Positions 1 through 6,066 are shown, counted from the stretch's first letter. The stretch is DNA of 11,647 nucleotides from an uncultured Collinsella sp. (GCA_902494585.1 CABUUD010000054.1:1-11647), one strand, 5' to 3'. The notes: a model not told the origin generated them from the letters alone. Made by a program: numbers and translations.

Positions 1-635
1 CGCATCCTAAGGATCTGCTGCCCGAGACCATTGATGCTATGGCCGAGACACCCGCCGTCATGCCGCAGCTTCACTTGGCCGTTCAGTCGGGCTCCACGCG
101 CATTCTTAAAGAGATGAATCGTCGTTATACGCGCGAGGATTATCTGGGCCTGGTCGATCGTATTCGTAACCGTATGCCCGATATTGCGCTTTCGACCGAC
201 ATCATCGTGGGCTTCCCGGGCGAGACTGAGGAAGACTTTGAGCAGACGCTCTCGCTTGCCGAGACGGTGCGCTATGCCCAGGCCTACACGTTTATTTACT
301 CTAAGCGCGCCGGTACCCCGGCAGCTGAGATTTATGATCCCACCCCGCATGAGGTTATCCTTGAGCGCTTTAACCGTTTGGTCAAGGTTATCGAGACGAC
401 GGCCCACGAGTATAACCAGGGCGAGCTTCACACCGTGGTGCCTGCGCTCATTGAGGGCACGAGCAAGAAGAATGACGCTGTCCTTCTGGGCAAGAGTCCC
501 AAGAACCAGACGGTGCATGCGCCGATTCCTGCTGGCTATAGCATCGATCAGCTCATCGGTAAAATCGTCGACGTCGATGTTGATGTCGCCAAGACGTGGT
601 ATCTGTCTGGCTCCGTCGTGGGCGAGCCTCGCTAA
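1..635 (+). CDS. miaB: tRNA-2-methylthio-N6-dimethylallyladenosine synthase MiaB, C-terminal part (5' end outside window)
   Basis: This is the 3' part of a radical-SAM methylthiotransferase. MiaB adds the methylthio group to i6A37 of tRNAs reading UNN codons, the step after MiaA. The reading frame is open from base 3 and ends at TAA 633-635. Visible landmarks are HLAVQSGSTRILKEMNRRYT and DIIVGFPGETEEDF, which belong to the second half of the radical-SAM barrel, and then a TRAM RNA-binding domain over about the last 65 residues (from HTVVPALIEG onward, bases about 430-620). The N-terminal cluster-binding domain and the CxxxCxxC motif lie upstream of the window. The relative MtaB is less likely, because miaA follows directly with a one-base TAATG overlap that implies translational coupling. 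Confidence 0.93.
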   Translation, partial: HPKDLLPETIDAMAETPAVMPQLHLAVQSGSTRILKEMNRRYTREDYLGLVDRIRNRMPDIALSTDIIVGFPGETEEDFEQTLSLAETVRYAQAYTFIYSKRAGTPAAEIYDPTPHEVILERFNRLVKVIETTAHEYNQGELHTVVPALIEGTSKKNDAVLLGKSPKNQTVHAPIPAGYSIDQLIGKIVDVDVDVAKTWYLSGSVVGEPR

Positions 636-1573
636 TGATTTCTCCCGGTGCAAGCCTTTCTGCCGTAGCGATTGTCGGTCCGACGGCGGTCGGAAAAAGC
701 GATGTTGCCGACCGCCTGGCTGCTCGTCTATCGTCCGAGGTGTTGTCGTGCGATGCGATGCAAATCTATCGCGGCATGGACATCGGTACGGCCAAGATGA
801 TGCCCGAGGAGTGCTCGGCACCTCTGCGCCTCATCGATATCGTTGATCCGGGCGTCGCGTATTCCGCCGCGCTCTACCAGTCGGACGCTCGAGCGCATAT
901 CGAGCGTCTGCTTGGTGAGCAGCGTCTTCCGGTCTTTTGCGGCGGTACGGGCTTGTATCTCAAGGCCGCTCTCGATGAAATGGATTTTCCTTCGGGAGAA
1001 CTCGAGGACGAACGCCGCGCGGGATATCAGGAGCTTGCCGAGCGCATTGGCGAGGAAGCATTGCATGCCCTGCTTGCCGAGCGAGACCCCGAATCTGCTG
1101 CCGTGATTCATCCCCATAACGTGCGTCGTGTGATTCGTGCTCTCGAGATGCACGATGACGGCGTGTCATATGCCCAGCAGAAGTCGAAATTCAGTGTTCC
1201 GCGCGAGCGTTATCACGCCTTGTGGTTTGGTCTGACTCGTAGCCGTGAAGTGCTCTATGAGCGCATTAACCTACGTGTCGACCTTATGTTTGAGCAGGGA
1301 CTGGTTGATGAGGTCCGTGGCCTTATGGACCAGGGCCTGGGCGATGCACTGACGTCGATGCAGGCAATCGGTTACAAAGAGATTATTGATGCCTTGCGTG
1401 GCGCTATTACCATGGATGAGGCCCGTGAGCTTATCAAGATGCGTTCACGTCGCTATGCCAAGCGCCAGCTATCCTGGTTTAAGCGTGACGATCGCATCGT
1501 GTGGTTCGATATGGATGAGTTTACGATCGATGAGGTCGTTGATGATATTTACCATCGCATCGAGGCTGCCTAA
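635..1573 (+). CDS. miaA: tRNA dimethylallyltransferase MiaA
   Basis: A 312-residue protein of normal family length. MiaA transfers the dimethylallyl group from DMAPP to N6 of A37 in tRNAs that read U-starting codons, making the substrate for MiaB. The P-loop GPTAVGKS is at residues 15-22. It is followed by SCDAMQIYRGMDIGTAK (38-54), where D40 matches the conserved catalytic aspartate region. FCGGTGLYLKA, the IGYKEI segment and the C-terminal RRYAKRQLSWFKRD are also family hallmarks. The start at 635 is chosen because its ATG overlaps the miaB stop (TAATG) and puts the P-loop at the usual distance from the N-terminus. A longer open frame from 596 would only add 13 residues that overlap miaB. 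The gene ends in another TAATG overlap, with hflX. Confidence 0.96.
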   Translation: MISPGASLSAVAIVGPTAVGKSDVADRLAARLSSEVLSCDAMQIYRGMDIGTAKMMPEECSAPLRLIDIVDPGVAYSAALYQSDARAHIERLLGEQRLPVFCGGTGLYLKAALDEMDFPSGELEDERRAGYQELAERIGEEALHALLAERDPESAAVIHPHNVRRVIRALEMHDDGVSYAQQKSKFSVPRERYHALWFGLTRSREVLYERINLRVDLMFEQGLVDEVRGLMDQGLGDALTSMQAIGYKEIIDALRGAITMDEARELIKMRSRRYAKRQLSWFKRDDRIVWFDMDEFTIDEVVDDIYHRIEAA

Positions 1574-2862
1574 TGGCTCGTTTCCCTTTGGTCCCCACGG
1601 CGCCTGAACCCGAGCGCGCCATCTTGGTTGGTGTTGAGTGGCGCGATAACGCCTGGCCGCTCGACCGTTCGCTCGACGAGCTCGAGCGCTTGGCTCACAC
1701 TGCTGGAGCCCAATGCGTGGCACGTTTGTCGCAGCGCCTGGTCAAGCCCTATCCCAAATCGTTTATCGGCTCCGGAAAGGTCGAGGAGCTGTGCGGTTTG
1801 GTGCATCGCATGGATGCGGATGTTGTTATCTTCGACGATGACCTGACGCCCTCGCAGCAGTCCTATCTTGAGAAAGCTGTGGGCGAACCGGTCAAGATTA
1901 TTGACCGTACGGCATTGATTTTGGATATCTTTGGCCTGCATGCCCAGACTCGTGAGGGCCGCTTGCAGGTGCAGCTGGCACAGTTGCAGTATCTGCTGCC
2001 TCGTCTGCGAGGTATGTGGAGCCATCTTGCTAAGGAACAGACGCGTGGCGGTATTGGCTCGCGCTTTGGCCAGGGCGAAAGCCAGCTCGAGGTCGACCGT
2101 CGCCTAATTCGTAATAAGATCGCAGCTCTTCGACGCGAACTGAAACAGGTTGAACAACGTCGTGATGTGCAATCGAAAAGCCGTATTGAATCGCCGGCGT
2201 TTCGCGTGGCGTTGGCTGGCTACACCAATGCCGGCAAGTCGACGTTGCTTAATCGATTGACGGGATCCACGGTACTTTCGCAGGATAAGCTGTTTGCCAC
2301 GCTCGATCCTACGACGCGCTCGTACCGTTTGCCCGGTGGCCGTGGCATGACGATCACCGATACCGTCGGCTTTATTCAAAAGCTGCCCCATGGCCTGGTC
2401 GATGCGTTTAAATCTACGCTTTCCGAGGTGCTCGGCGCCGATTTGATTCTTAAAGTTGTAGACGCTTCCGATGAGGATTATGAGCGTCAGCTCGAGGCGG
2501 TTGATCGTGTCCTTGACGAGATTGGTGCCGGTGAGCGCCTGACGCTTACTGTGTTCAATAAAATTGATCTGCTCGATAGCGTCGACCGCTTGAGCTTCCG
2601 CCGGCGCTATCCCGAGGCGGTGCTGTTCTCGGCTCAGACGGGTGAGGGTCTTGATGACTTAGTCGACCGCATCGCTCGTGAAGCGGCCGCTACAGACGTG
2701 TTGCTCTCGGCCGATATCCCGTATCGAGAGGGCGCTTTAATCACGCTCGTGCACGAACAGGGAACCCTCCTGCACGAGGAATATCTTGAGGGCGGCGTTC
2801 GTATTGTGGCAAAGCTGCCGGTCCGTATCGCACCACGTCTTGAGCGTTACCGAACGGAATAA
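1573..2862 (+). CDS. hflX: GTPase HflX
   Basis: A 429-residue ribosome-associated GTPase. HflX binds the 50S subunit and can split stalled or stressed 70S ribosomes. Order of domains: an N-terminal HflX domain (about 1-200) containing KSFIGSGKVEEL and the QLAQLQYLLPRLRGMW helix, a glycine-rich linker motif at 159-177, and the G domain. G-domain motifs are G1 GYTNAGKST (216-224), the FATLDPTTR switch, G3 DTVGF (263-267), G4 NKID (329-332) and the SAQTGEGL G5 segment. The linker reads GGIGSRFGQGESQLEVDRR, one residue longer than the usual GGIGTRGPGETQLETDRR form. The start is fixed by the TAATG overlap with miaA. The last 16 bp overlap the 3' end of the opposing membrane-protein gene, so no terminator fits between them. 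Confidence 0.96.
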   Translation: MARFPLVPTAPEPERAILVGVEWRDNAWPLDRSLDELERLAHTAGAQCVARLSQRLVKPYPKSFIGSGKVEELCGLVHRMDADVVIFDDDLTPSQQSYLEKAVGEPVKIIDRTALILDIFGLHAQTREGRLQVQLAQLQYLLPRLRGMWSHLAKEQTRGGIGSRFGQGESQLEVDRRLIRNKIAALRRELKQVEQRRDVQSKSRIESPAFRVALAGYTNAGKSTLLNRLTGSTVLSQDKLFATLDPTTRSYRLPGGRGMTITDTVGFIQKLPHGLVDAFKSTLSEVLGADLILKVVDASDEDYERQLEAVDRVLDEIGAGERLTLTVFNKIDLLDSVDRLSFRRRYPEAVLFSAQTGEGLDDLVDRIAREAAATDVLLSADIPYREGALITLVHEQGTLLHEEYLEGGVRIVAKLPVRIAPRLERYRTE

Positions 2863-3551
2863 ATCAGCTCCAGTACGCCCAATATAACGGGCTGATGAAG
2901 CAGATAGAACGGTAGTGCATGGCGTCCGAGGCTTGCGAGCACGGGGATGGGATTCTCATAGGCCCATGCTGGCGCTTCACTGTTTGCTTTTTGTGCCGTG
3001 CGGGCGGCAAAGAAGCCTGCGAGGTACATAAAGAAGAAGGGTATGAGCGGATAGTAATCACCGGAGACAAAGTCTGGACCTGGGAAACCCAGCCAAGCTA
3101 GATAGGGGATAGGGTAGACCGCTTTAGGAATGCTCCAGGTACAGGCAAAGAGTATGAGGCAAATCGTTATACCCCATGCTGCCGGCACCCTATCGAGAAC
3201 CGGGCGCGCGAGTGCAACAATGGCAGTGCACGCCGCCATGCAGAAAATGATGCCGAAGTTCACCGAGTCATCGACTGAGACGAGCGTCGTTGCAATCCAT
3301 ACGACCAAAGCGGCAGCGGCATATTTGGTGGCACGCTTAATGTTGTTGCGTGAGAGGGTGCACATCCAGCCGGCAATAAACAAAAATACCCAACTGATGC
3401 TGGCACGCCAGACGTCCTGGAAGATGGTCTGGGTAAACCAGGGCATCTTAAAACCATATAGGTAGGCAAGGTCGTAGCAGGTATGAAATCCCGCCATCGA
3501 CAGCATGGTAAATCCGCGAATGGTATCAAAGACCGTGATGCGTTTTTGCAT
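2847..3551 (-). CDS. DUF1624-like polytopic membrane protein (heparan-alpha-glucosaminide N-acetyltransferase-like fold)
   Basis: A 234-residue integral membrane protein with roughly seven hydrophobic segments. The N-terminus RITVFDTIRGFTMLSMAGFH followed by TCYDLAYLYG resembles the DUF1624/HGSNAT family signature (R..D..RG....M...H...DL). H23 is the counterpart of the family's proposed acyl-accepting histidine. The C-terminal SLGRHALPFYLLHQPVI also fits acyltransferase-like membrane proteins. The substrate is unknown; acetylation of an envelope sugar is only a guess. The ATG shares its A with the lexA stop (TAATG on the minus strand), so it is co-transcribed and probably translationally coupled with lexA. 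Its stop lies 16 bp inside hflX. Assignment to the family is fairly sure; enzymatic activity is not. Confidence 0.85.
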   Translation of the reverse strand: MQKRITVFDTIRGFTMLSMAGFHTCYDLAYLYGFKMPWFTQTIFQDVWRASISWVFLFIAGWMCTLSRNNIKRATKYAAAALVVWIATTLVSVDDSVNFGIIFCMAACTAIVALARPVLDRVPAAWGITICLILFACTWSIPKAVYPIPYLAWLGFPGPDFVSGDYYPLIPFFFMYLAGFFAARTAQKANSEAPAWAYENPIPVLASLGRHALPFYLLHQPVILGVLELIYSVR

Positions 3552-4195
3552 TACGAAAACCGGCGCATCAAACCGACGACCTTACCCAGAATCGTGGGAT
3601 TTGTCGCGTAGATAGGCTCCATGGTGTCGTTTTCGGGCTGCAGGCGAACGCGCCCCTGCTCCTTGTAGAACGTTTTGACTGTTGCGGCGCCATCGATCAT
3701 GGCCACGACAATCTCACCATTCATGGCGCTCTTCTGCTCGCGAACGATGATGTAGTCGCCGTTATAGATACCAACGTTAATCATCGAATTGCCGTGGACC
3801 TCGAGGATAAAGGACCCCTGGTCCGTTGCGATCTCGGTCGGGATGGTAAAGGTGTCCTCGATATTCTGCTCGGCAAGGATGGGAATCCCCGCGGCGACGC
3901 GGCCCACGAGAGGTAGTGATACGGTGCCGCGGGGTGCCGTGGGTTCATCGGACTTTGAGATGGAGACGGAAGATCCGTCCTCGTCAAAGAGTTCGAGAGC
4001 GCGAGGCTTGGTGGCATCACGCTTGAGCAGACCGCGTGCTTCGAGCGCGGAGAGATGCGCATGTACGGTGCTAGGGGAGGAAAGGCCCACGGCCGAAGCC
4101 ATCTCGCGCACACTGGGCGGATAGCCCTTCTCCTGCTGATATTCCTTGATGAAGTCGTAAATTTGCTGCTGACGCTTGGTAATTTTGCGAGCCAT
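3551..4195 (-). CDS. lexA: SOS repressor LexA
   Basis: A 214-residue transcriptional repressor of DNA-damage genes that cleaves itself when RecA filaments form. An N-terminal winged helix-turn-helix covers about residues 1-67 (QQQIYDFI, PPSVREMASAVGL, STVHAHLSALEARG). The S24-peptidase domain follows, with cleavage site A102-G103 in VGRVAAG, nucleophile S137 in HGNSM, and general base K174 in ATVKTFY. I chose the ATG at 4195, which gives the normal family N-terminus MARKITKRQQ. It is preceded by the ribosome-binding site AGAGAGGA seven bases upstream. An in-frame ATG at 4225 would add ten residues, but it lies within a LexA operator and has no such site. Three operators upstream imply autoregulation and shared control with the divergent LysM gene. 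I could not place the lexA promoter with confidence. Confidence 0.97.
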   Translation of the reverse strand: MARKITKRQQQIYDFIKEYQQEKGYPPSVREMASAVGLSSPSTVHAHLSALEARGLLKRDATKPRALELFDEDGSSVSISKSDEPTAPRGTVSLPLVGRVAAGIPILAEQNIEDTFTIPTEIATDQGSFILEVHGNSMINVGIYNGDYIIVREQKSAMNGEIVVAMIDGAATVKTFYKEQGRVRLQPENDTMEPIYATNPTILGKVVGLMRRFS

Positions 4196-4219
4196 CAGGG
4201 ATTCCTCTCTACCCATACC

Positions 4220-4231
4220 AAACAAATGTTC
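4220..4231. promoter_or_regulatory. LexA operator (SOS box 1, lexA-proximal)
   Basis: AAAC-AAAT-GTTC, a good match to the Gram-positive/actinobacterial SOS box core GAAC-N4-GTTC with one degenerate base in the left half. It lies 24 bp upstream of the chosen lexA ATG and just upstream of the -35 of the divergent promoter. It is likely the weakest of the three boxes. Confidence 0.75.
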
Positions 4232-4240
4232 TATTTTTGC

Positions 4241-4268
4241 TTGACAGGAACAACTGTTCGAAGATAAT
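4241..4268 (+). promoter_or_regulatory. Sigma-70-type promoter of the LysM gene, with SOS box in the spacer
   Basis: A perfect -35 TTGACA (4241-4246) is separated by 16 bp from GATAAT (4263-4268, five of six to TATAAT). The predicted start of transcription is near 4275. SOS box 2 fills the spacer, and SOS box 3 covers about +1 to +12, the standard geometry for LexA-repressed promoters. It reads into the LysM gene 85-90 bp downstream. Confidence 0.8.
4248..4259. promoter_or_regulatory. LexA operator (SOS box 2, in promoter spacer)
   Basis: GAAC-AACT-GTTC with both half-sites perfect. It sits between the -35 and -10 of the rightward promoter, so bound LexA would exclude RNA polymerase. It lies exactly 28 bp from box 1 and 28 bp from box 3. 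Confidence 0.88.
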
Positions 4269-4275
4269 AATAACC

Positions 4276-4287
4276 GAACACTCGTTC
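4276..4287. promoter_or_regulatory. LexA operator (SOS box 3, at the LysM gene start of transcription)
   Basis: CGAAC-ACTC-GTTCC (core 4276-4287), with both half-sites perfect and flanks matching the Gram-positive SOS consensus CGAACRNRYGTTYC except at one central position. It covers the predicted transcription start of the LysM gene. Confidence 0.88.
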
Positions 4288-4358
4288 CCGCGCTAGGCTT
4301 TTTTGTCCCCGCGGCTTGATAAAACAGTTCTCGTCAAAACAAACGAGAGGAGAACAGA

Positions 4359-4808
4359 ATGAACGCAGCTAATATGGTCCAGGGAAACCTCGCTCTTAAG
4401 CTTGAGGCGCCTGCTTCGCCTGCCTTTACGGTCGTGAAGGGCGGACGCTCTCATTTTCAGGCCGTGGCCACTAAACCCGTTCGCACCCAGCGTGCGTCCG
4501 TTGCTTTGGCTCCTGTTGCCCTGAAGGCCTCGACGATTGTTTCTATTGCTGTAGCGTTCACCCTGTTCTTCGTGCTCGCCACGTCAGTTTTTTCTGCTCG
4601 TCAAGCAGCATATGCCGATTCCGTAGCCAACGTTACCTACGAGACGGTTCGCGTGCAGTCGGGTGACTCCCTGTGGTCGCTTGCCCAGGAGCATCCCATC
4701 GATGGTCTTTCCACGCAGGAGACTTCCGACATGATTCGTAGCGTCAATCACCTCGATCGCGGCTCTCTTGATGCTGGTGCAGTTCTGAAAGTTCCGGCTC
4801 GTTCGTAA
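4359..4808 (+). CDS. LysM-domain single-pass membrane protein, probable SOS-induced cell-division suppressor (YneA/DivS/Rv2719c-like)
   Basis: A 149-residue protein. The N-terminal 56 residues are basic and low in structure, probably cytoplasmic. One transmembrane segment spans about 57-80 (ASTIVSIAVAFTLFFVLATSVF). The extracytoplasmic part carries a LysM peptidoglycan-binding domain (about 94-146, beginning YETVRVQSGDSLWSLAQ). The same layout and position next to lexA are known for YneA (Bacillus), DivS (Corynebacterium) and Rv2719c (Mycobacterium), which delay division after DNA damage. Three LexA boxes and a LexA-occluded promoter lie directly upstream, so SOS induction is well supported; the division role is inferred from context and architecture. 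The ribosome-binding site AGAGGAG (4346-4352) is six bases from the ATG and partly within a weak 6-bp hairpin (4329-4334/4343-4348). nrdR follows after 51 bp with no obvious terminator between. Confidence 0.9.
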   Translation: MNAANMVQGNLALKLEAPASPAFTVVKGGRSHFQAVATKPVRTQRASVALAPVALKASTIVSIAVAFTLFFVLATSVFSARQAAYADSVANVTYETVRVQSGDSLWSLAQEHPIDGLSTQETSDMIRSVNHLDRGSLDAGAVLKVPARS

Positions 4809-4822
4809 GATTTCGGTTCGGT

Positions 4823-4864
4823 CGCATGGTACCCTTGTTATCGTTTAGGAGGAGGTACCATGCG
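4823..4864 (+). promoter_or_regulatory. Inverted repeat enclosing the nrdR ribosome-binding site and start codon
   Basis: CGCATGGTACC (4823-4833) and GGTACCATGCG (4854-4864) are perfect 11-bp inverted repeats around a 20-nt loop. The ATG of nrdR (4860-4862) lies in the right arm, and most of the very strong Shine-Dalgarno run AGGAGGAGG (4847-4855) lies in the loop. As RNA this hairpin would hide the start codon. There is no U-run after it, so a terminator is unlikely. Function is not established. Confidence 0.6.
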
Positions 4865-5303
4865 CTGTCCCAAATGCGGCAAGGCACATACCCGCGTTGT
4901 CGATTCCCGTATGCAGGAATCGAACAACACTATCAAGCGTCGCCGCGAGTGTTGTTCTTGCAATTATCGTTTTACGACGTTCGAGCGCTGCGAAGACCCC
5001 ATCGAGGTCATCAAATCCGACGGGTCAAAGCAGCGGTTCGATCGCAACAAGCTGCTGGTCGGCCTGATGCGCGCCACGATTAAGCGCGATATCGATACGA
5101 AAAAGCTCAACGAGATTATCGATGATATCGAGGTGGAGTTACGTTCGCGTACGCTGACGGCTGTTACGTCCCACGAACTGGGCGATATGGTGCTCAAGCG
5201 CCTGGCCAAGATCGACAAGGTGGCCTACATTCGCTTTGCCTCGGTCTATCGCGATTTCAAAGACGTCGATGAGTTTTTGCAAGAGCTCGACAAGCTAAGG
5301 TGA
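4860..5303 (+). CDS. nrdR: Transcriptional repressor NrdR
   Basis: A 147-residue, full-length NrdR, the ATP/dATP-sensing repressor of ribonucleotide reductase operons. The N-terminal zinc ribbon uses C3-x2-C6 and C31-x2-C34 (the extra C32 is unusual but outside the CxxC spacing). The conserved DSR at 15-17, RRREC and YRFTTFE follow. The rest (about 47-137) is an ATP-cone domain that starts IEVIKSDGSKQRFDRNKL. The start codon is certain: it begins MRCPKCG and has AGGAGG seven bases upstream. dut begins four bases after the stop, so the two are an operon for deoxynucleotide balance. Expression may be tuned by the hairpin around its start codon. The upstream promoter may be the SOS promoter of the LysM gene, or one I cannot see. 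Confidence 0.96.
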   Translation: MRCPKCGKAHTRVVDSRMQESNNTIKRRRECCSCNYRFTTFERCEDPIEVIKSDGSKQRFDRNKLLVGLMRATIKRDIDTKKLNEIIDDIEVELRSRTLTAVTSHELGDMVLKRLAKIDKVAYIRFASVYRDFKDVDEFLQELDKLR

Positions 5304-5307
5304 TTTC

Positions 5308-5751
5308 ATGTCCAACATTACCGTTAACATTAAGCGTCTCGATCCCTCGGTCGAGCTTCCCAAATACGCTCATCCTACAGATGCCGGTCTTGACCTTCGC
5401 GCCAACGAAGGCTGCACCCTCAAACCCTTTGAGCGTCGTTTGGTCTCCACTGGCTTGGTCATTGCGTTGCCCGATGGCTACGCCGGCTTTGTCCAGCCCC
5501 GTAGCGGCCTAGCTATTAAGCAGGGCCTGTCTATAGTCAACACGCCTGGTCTCATCGACGCCCACTATCGAGGAGAACTTAAAGTCATCCTCATCAATCT
5601 GGATTCCACCAACAATATCCAGATCAACAAAGGCGACCGCATCGCCCAACTCGTCATCCAAGAAGTCCCCACGGTCAATCTCGTAGAGGTAGACGAACTA
5701 GACAAAACCGACCGAGGAGCTGGCGGTTTCGGTTCTAGCGGCGTCGCTTAA
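5308..5751 (+). CDS. dut: dUTP diphosphatase (dUTPase), trimeric type
   Basis: A 147-residue trimeric dUTPase, which hydrolyses dUTP to dUMP and PPi, keeping uracil out of DNA and supplying dTMP synthesis. All five family motifs are present in order: I DAGLDL (25-30), II PRSGLA (64-69), III TPGLIDAHYRGE (79-90) with catalytic D84 and ribose-excluding Y87, IV GDRIAQLVI (109-117), and V RGAGGFGSSG (136-145) with the uracil-covering F141. The ATG lies four bases after the nrdR stop, with AAGGTG overlapping the end of nrdR as ribosome-binding site. The gene is followed by the repeat-rich gap, with no other gene on this strand until trxB. Confidence 0.97.
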   Translation: MSNITVNIKRLDPSVELPKYAHPTDAGLDLRANEGCTLKPFERRLVSTGLVIALPDGYAGFVQPRSGLAIKQGLSIVNTPGLIDAHYRGELKVILINLDSTNNIQINKGDRIAQLVIQEVPTVNLVEVDELDKTDRGAGGFGSSGVA

Positions 5752-5789
5752 TCATATTCAACATGTAGTGTTGGCCTCTCGCCCGGAGC

Positions 5790-5812
5790 CCACACATTCT
5801 CGCGGGGCGCTC
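5790..5812 (+). repeat. Probable decayed fragment of the long-hairpin element
   Basis: It shares ACATTCTCGC (5794-5803) with the loop of the two full copies and is preceded by a GGAGCCCACACATT context resembling the outer arm of the copy at 5889. The pairing arm is lost. The match is short, so the assignment is tentative. Confidence 0.35.
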
Positions 5813-5836
5813 GTATTTCTCCCGCCCGCCTCTCAC

Positions 5837-5883
5837 ACATATCATTCCATGCTCAAACATTCTCGCTTCGCAGGGCGCATGGA
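5837..5883 (+). repeat. Partial copy of the long-hairpin element
   Basis: The left inner arm ATATCATTCCATGC (5839-5852) is identical to that of the copy at 6142-6245 read on the other strand. The loop starts the same way (TCAAACATTCTCGC) and then diverges and is shorter. A 7-bp stem TCCATGC/GCATGGA (5846-5852/5877-5883) still pairs, but the outer right arm is missing and the next copy begins almost at once. Confidence 0.65.
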
Positions 5884-5888
5884 CCCCG

Positions 5889-5986
5889 CTTTCGCCTGAG
5901 CCCCATACATATCATCCCGTGCTCAAACATTCTCGCTGCGCTGCGAAACTGCGCGCGGGACGATATGTATGGGGCTCAGGCGAAAG
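5889..5986 (+). repeat. Long hairpin element, copy 1 (forward orientation)
   Basis: Left arm 5889-5922 pairs with right arm 5953-5986: 25 perfect base pairs from the base up (CTTTCGCCTGAGCCCC onward), an A-C mismatch at 5914/5961, five pairs, a T-G wobble at 5920/5955, and two closing pairs. The 30-nt loop (5923-5952, beginning TCAAACATTCTCGCTG) is identical to the loop of copy 2 in reverse complement. It lies about 140 bp downstream of dut and reads in the same direction as dut. Confidence 0.9.
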
Positions 5987-6015
5987 GGCTAAATGCTTGA
6001 GATAAAAAATCTTTC

Positions 6016-6066
6016 TAGTTAGCCGATGCTACAAAGGAACAATCCCTTTGTAGCATCGGCTAACTA
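6016..6066. terminator. Perfect 22-bp-stem hairpin, possible terminator
   Basis: Arms 6016-6037 and 6045-6066 are perfectly complementary (TAGTTAGCCGATGCTACAAA onward) with a 7-nt loop AACAATC. Read on the minus strand it is followed after about six bases by a run of six Ts (6005-6010), so it may end transcripts coming from the glycosyltransferase. On the plus strand what follows is only AT-rich. It shares no sequence with the element copies on either side. An alternative is a small palindromic insertion. Confidence 0.55.

Noticed and set aside
728..1153. Minus-strand open frame of 141 residues inside miaA
   Set aside because: It is a shadow of miaA without ribosome-binding site or motif.
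4196..4225. Upstream lexA start at 4225 adding ten residues
   Set aside because: Its ATG lies in SOS box 1 and lacks a good ribosome-binding site. The ATG at 4195 has one at proper spacing and gives the normal LexA N-terminus.
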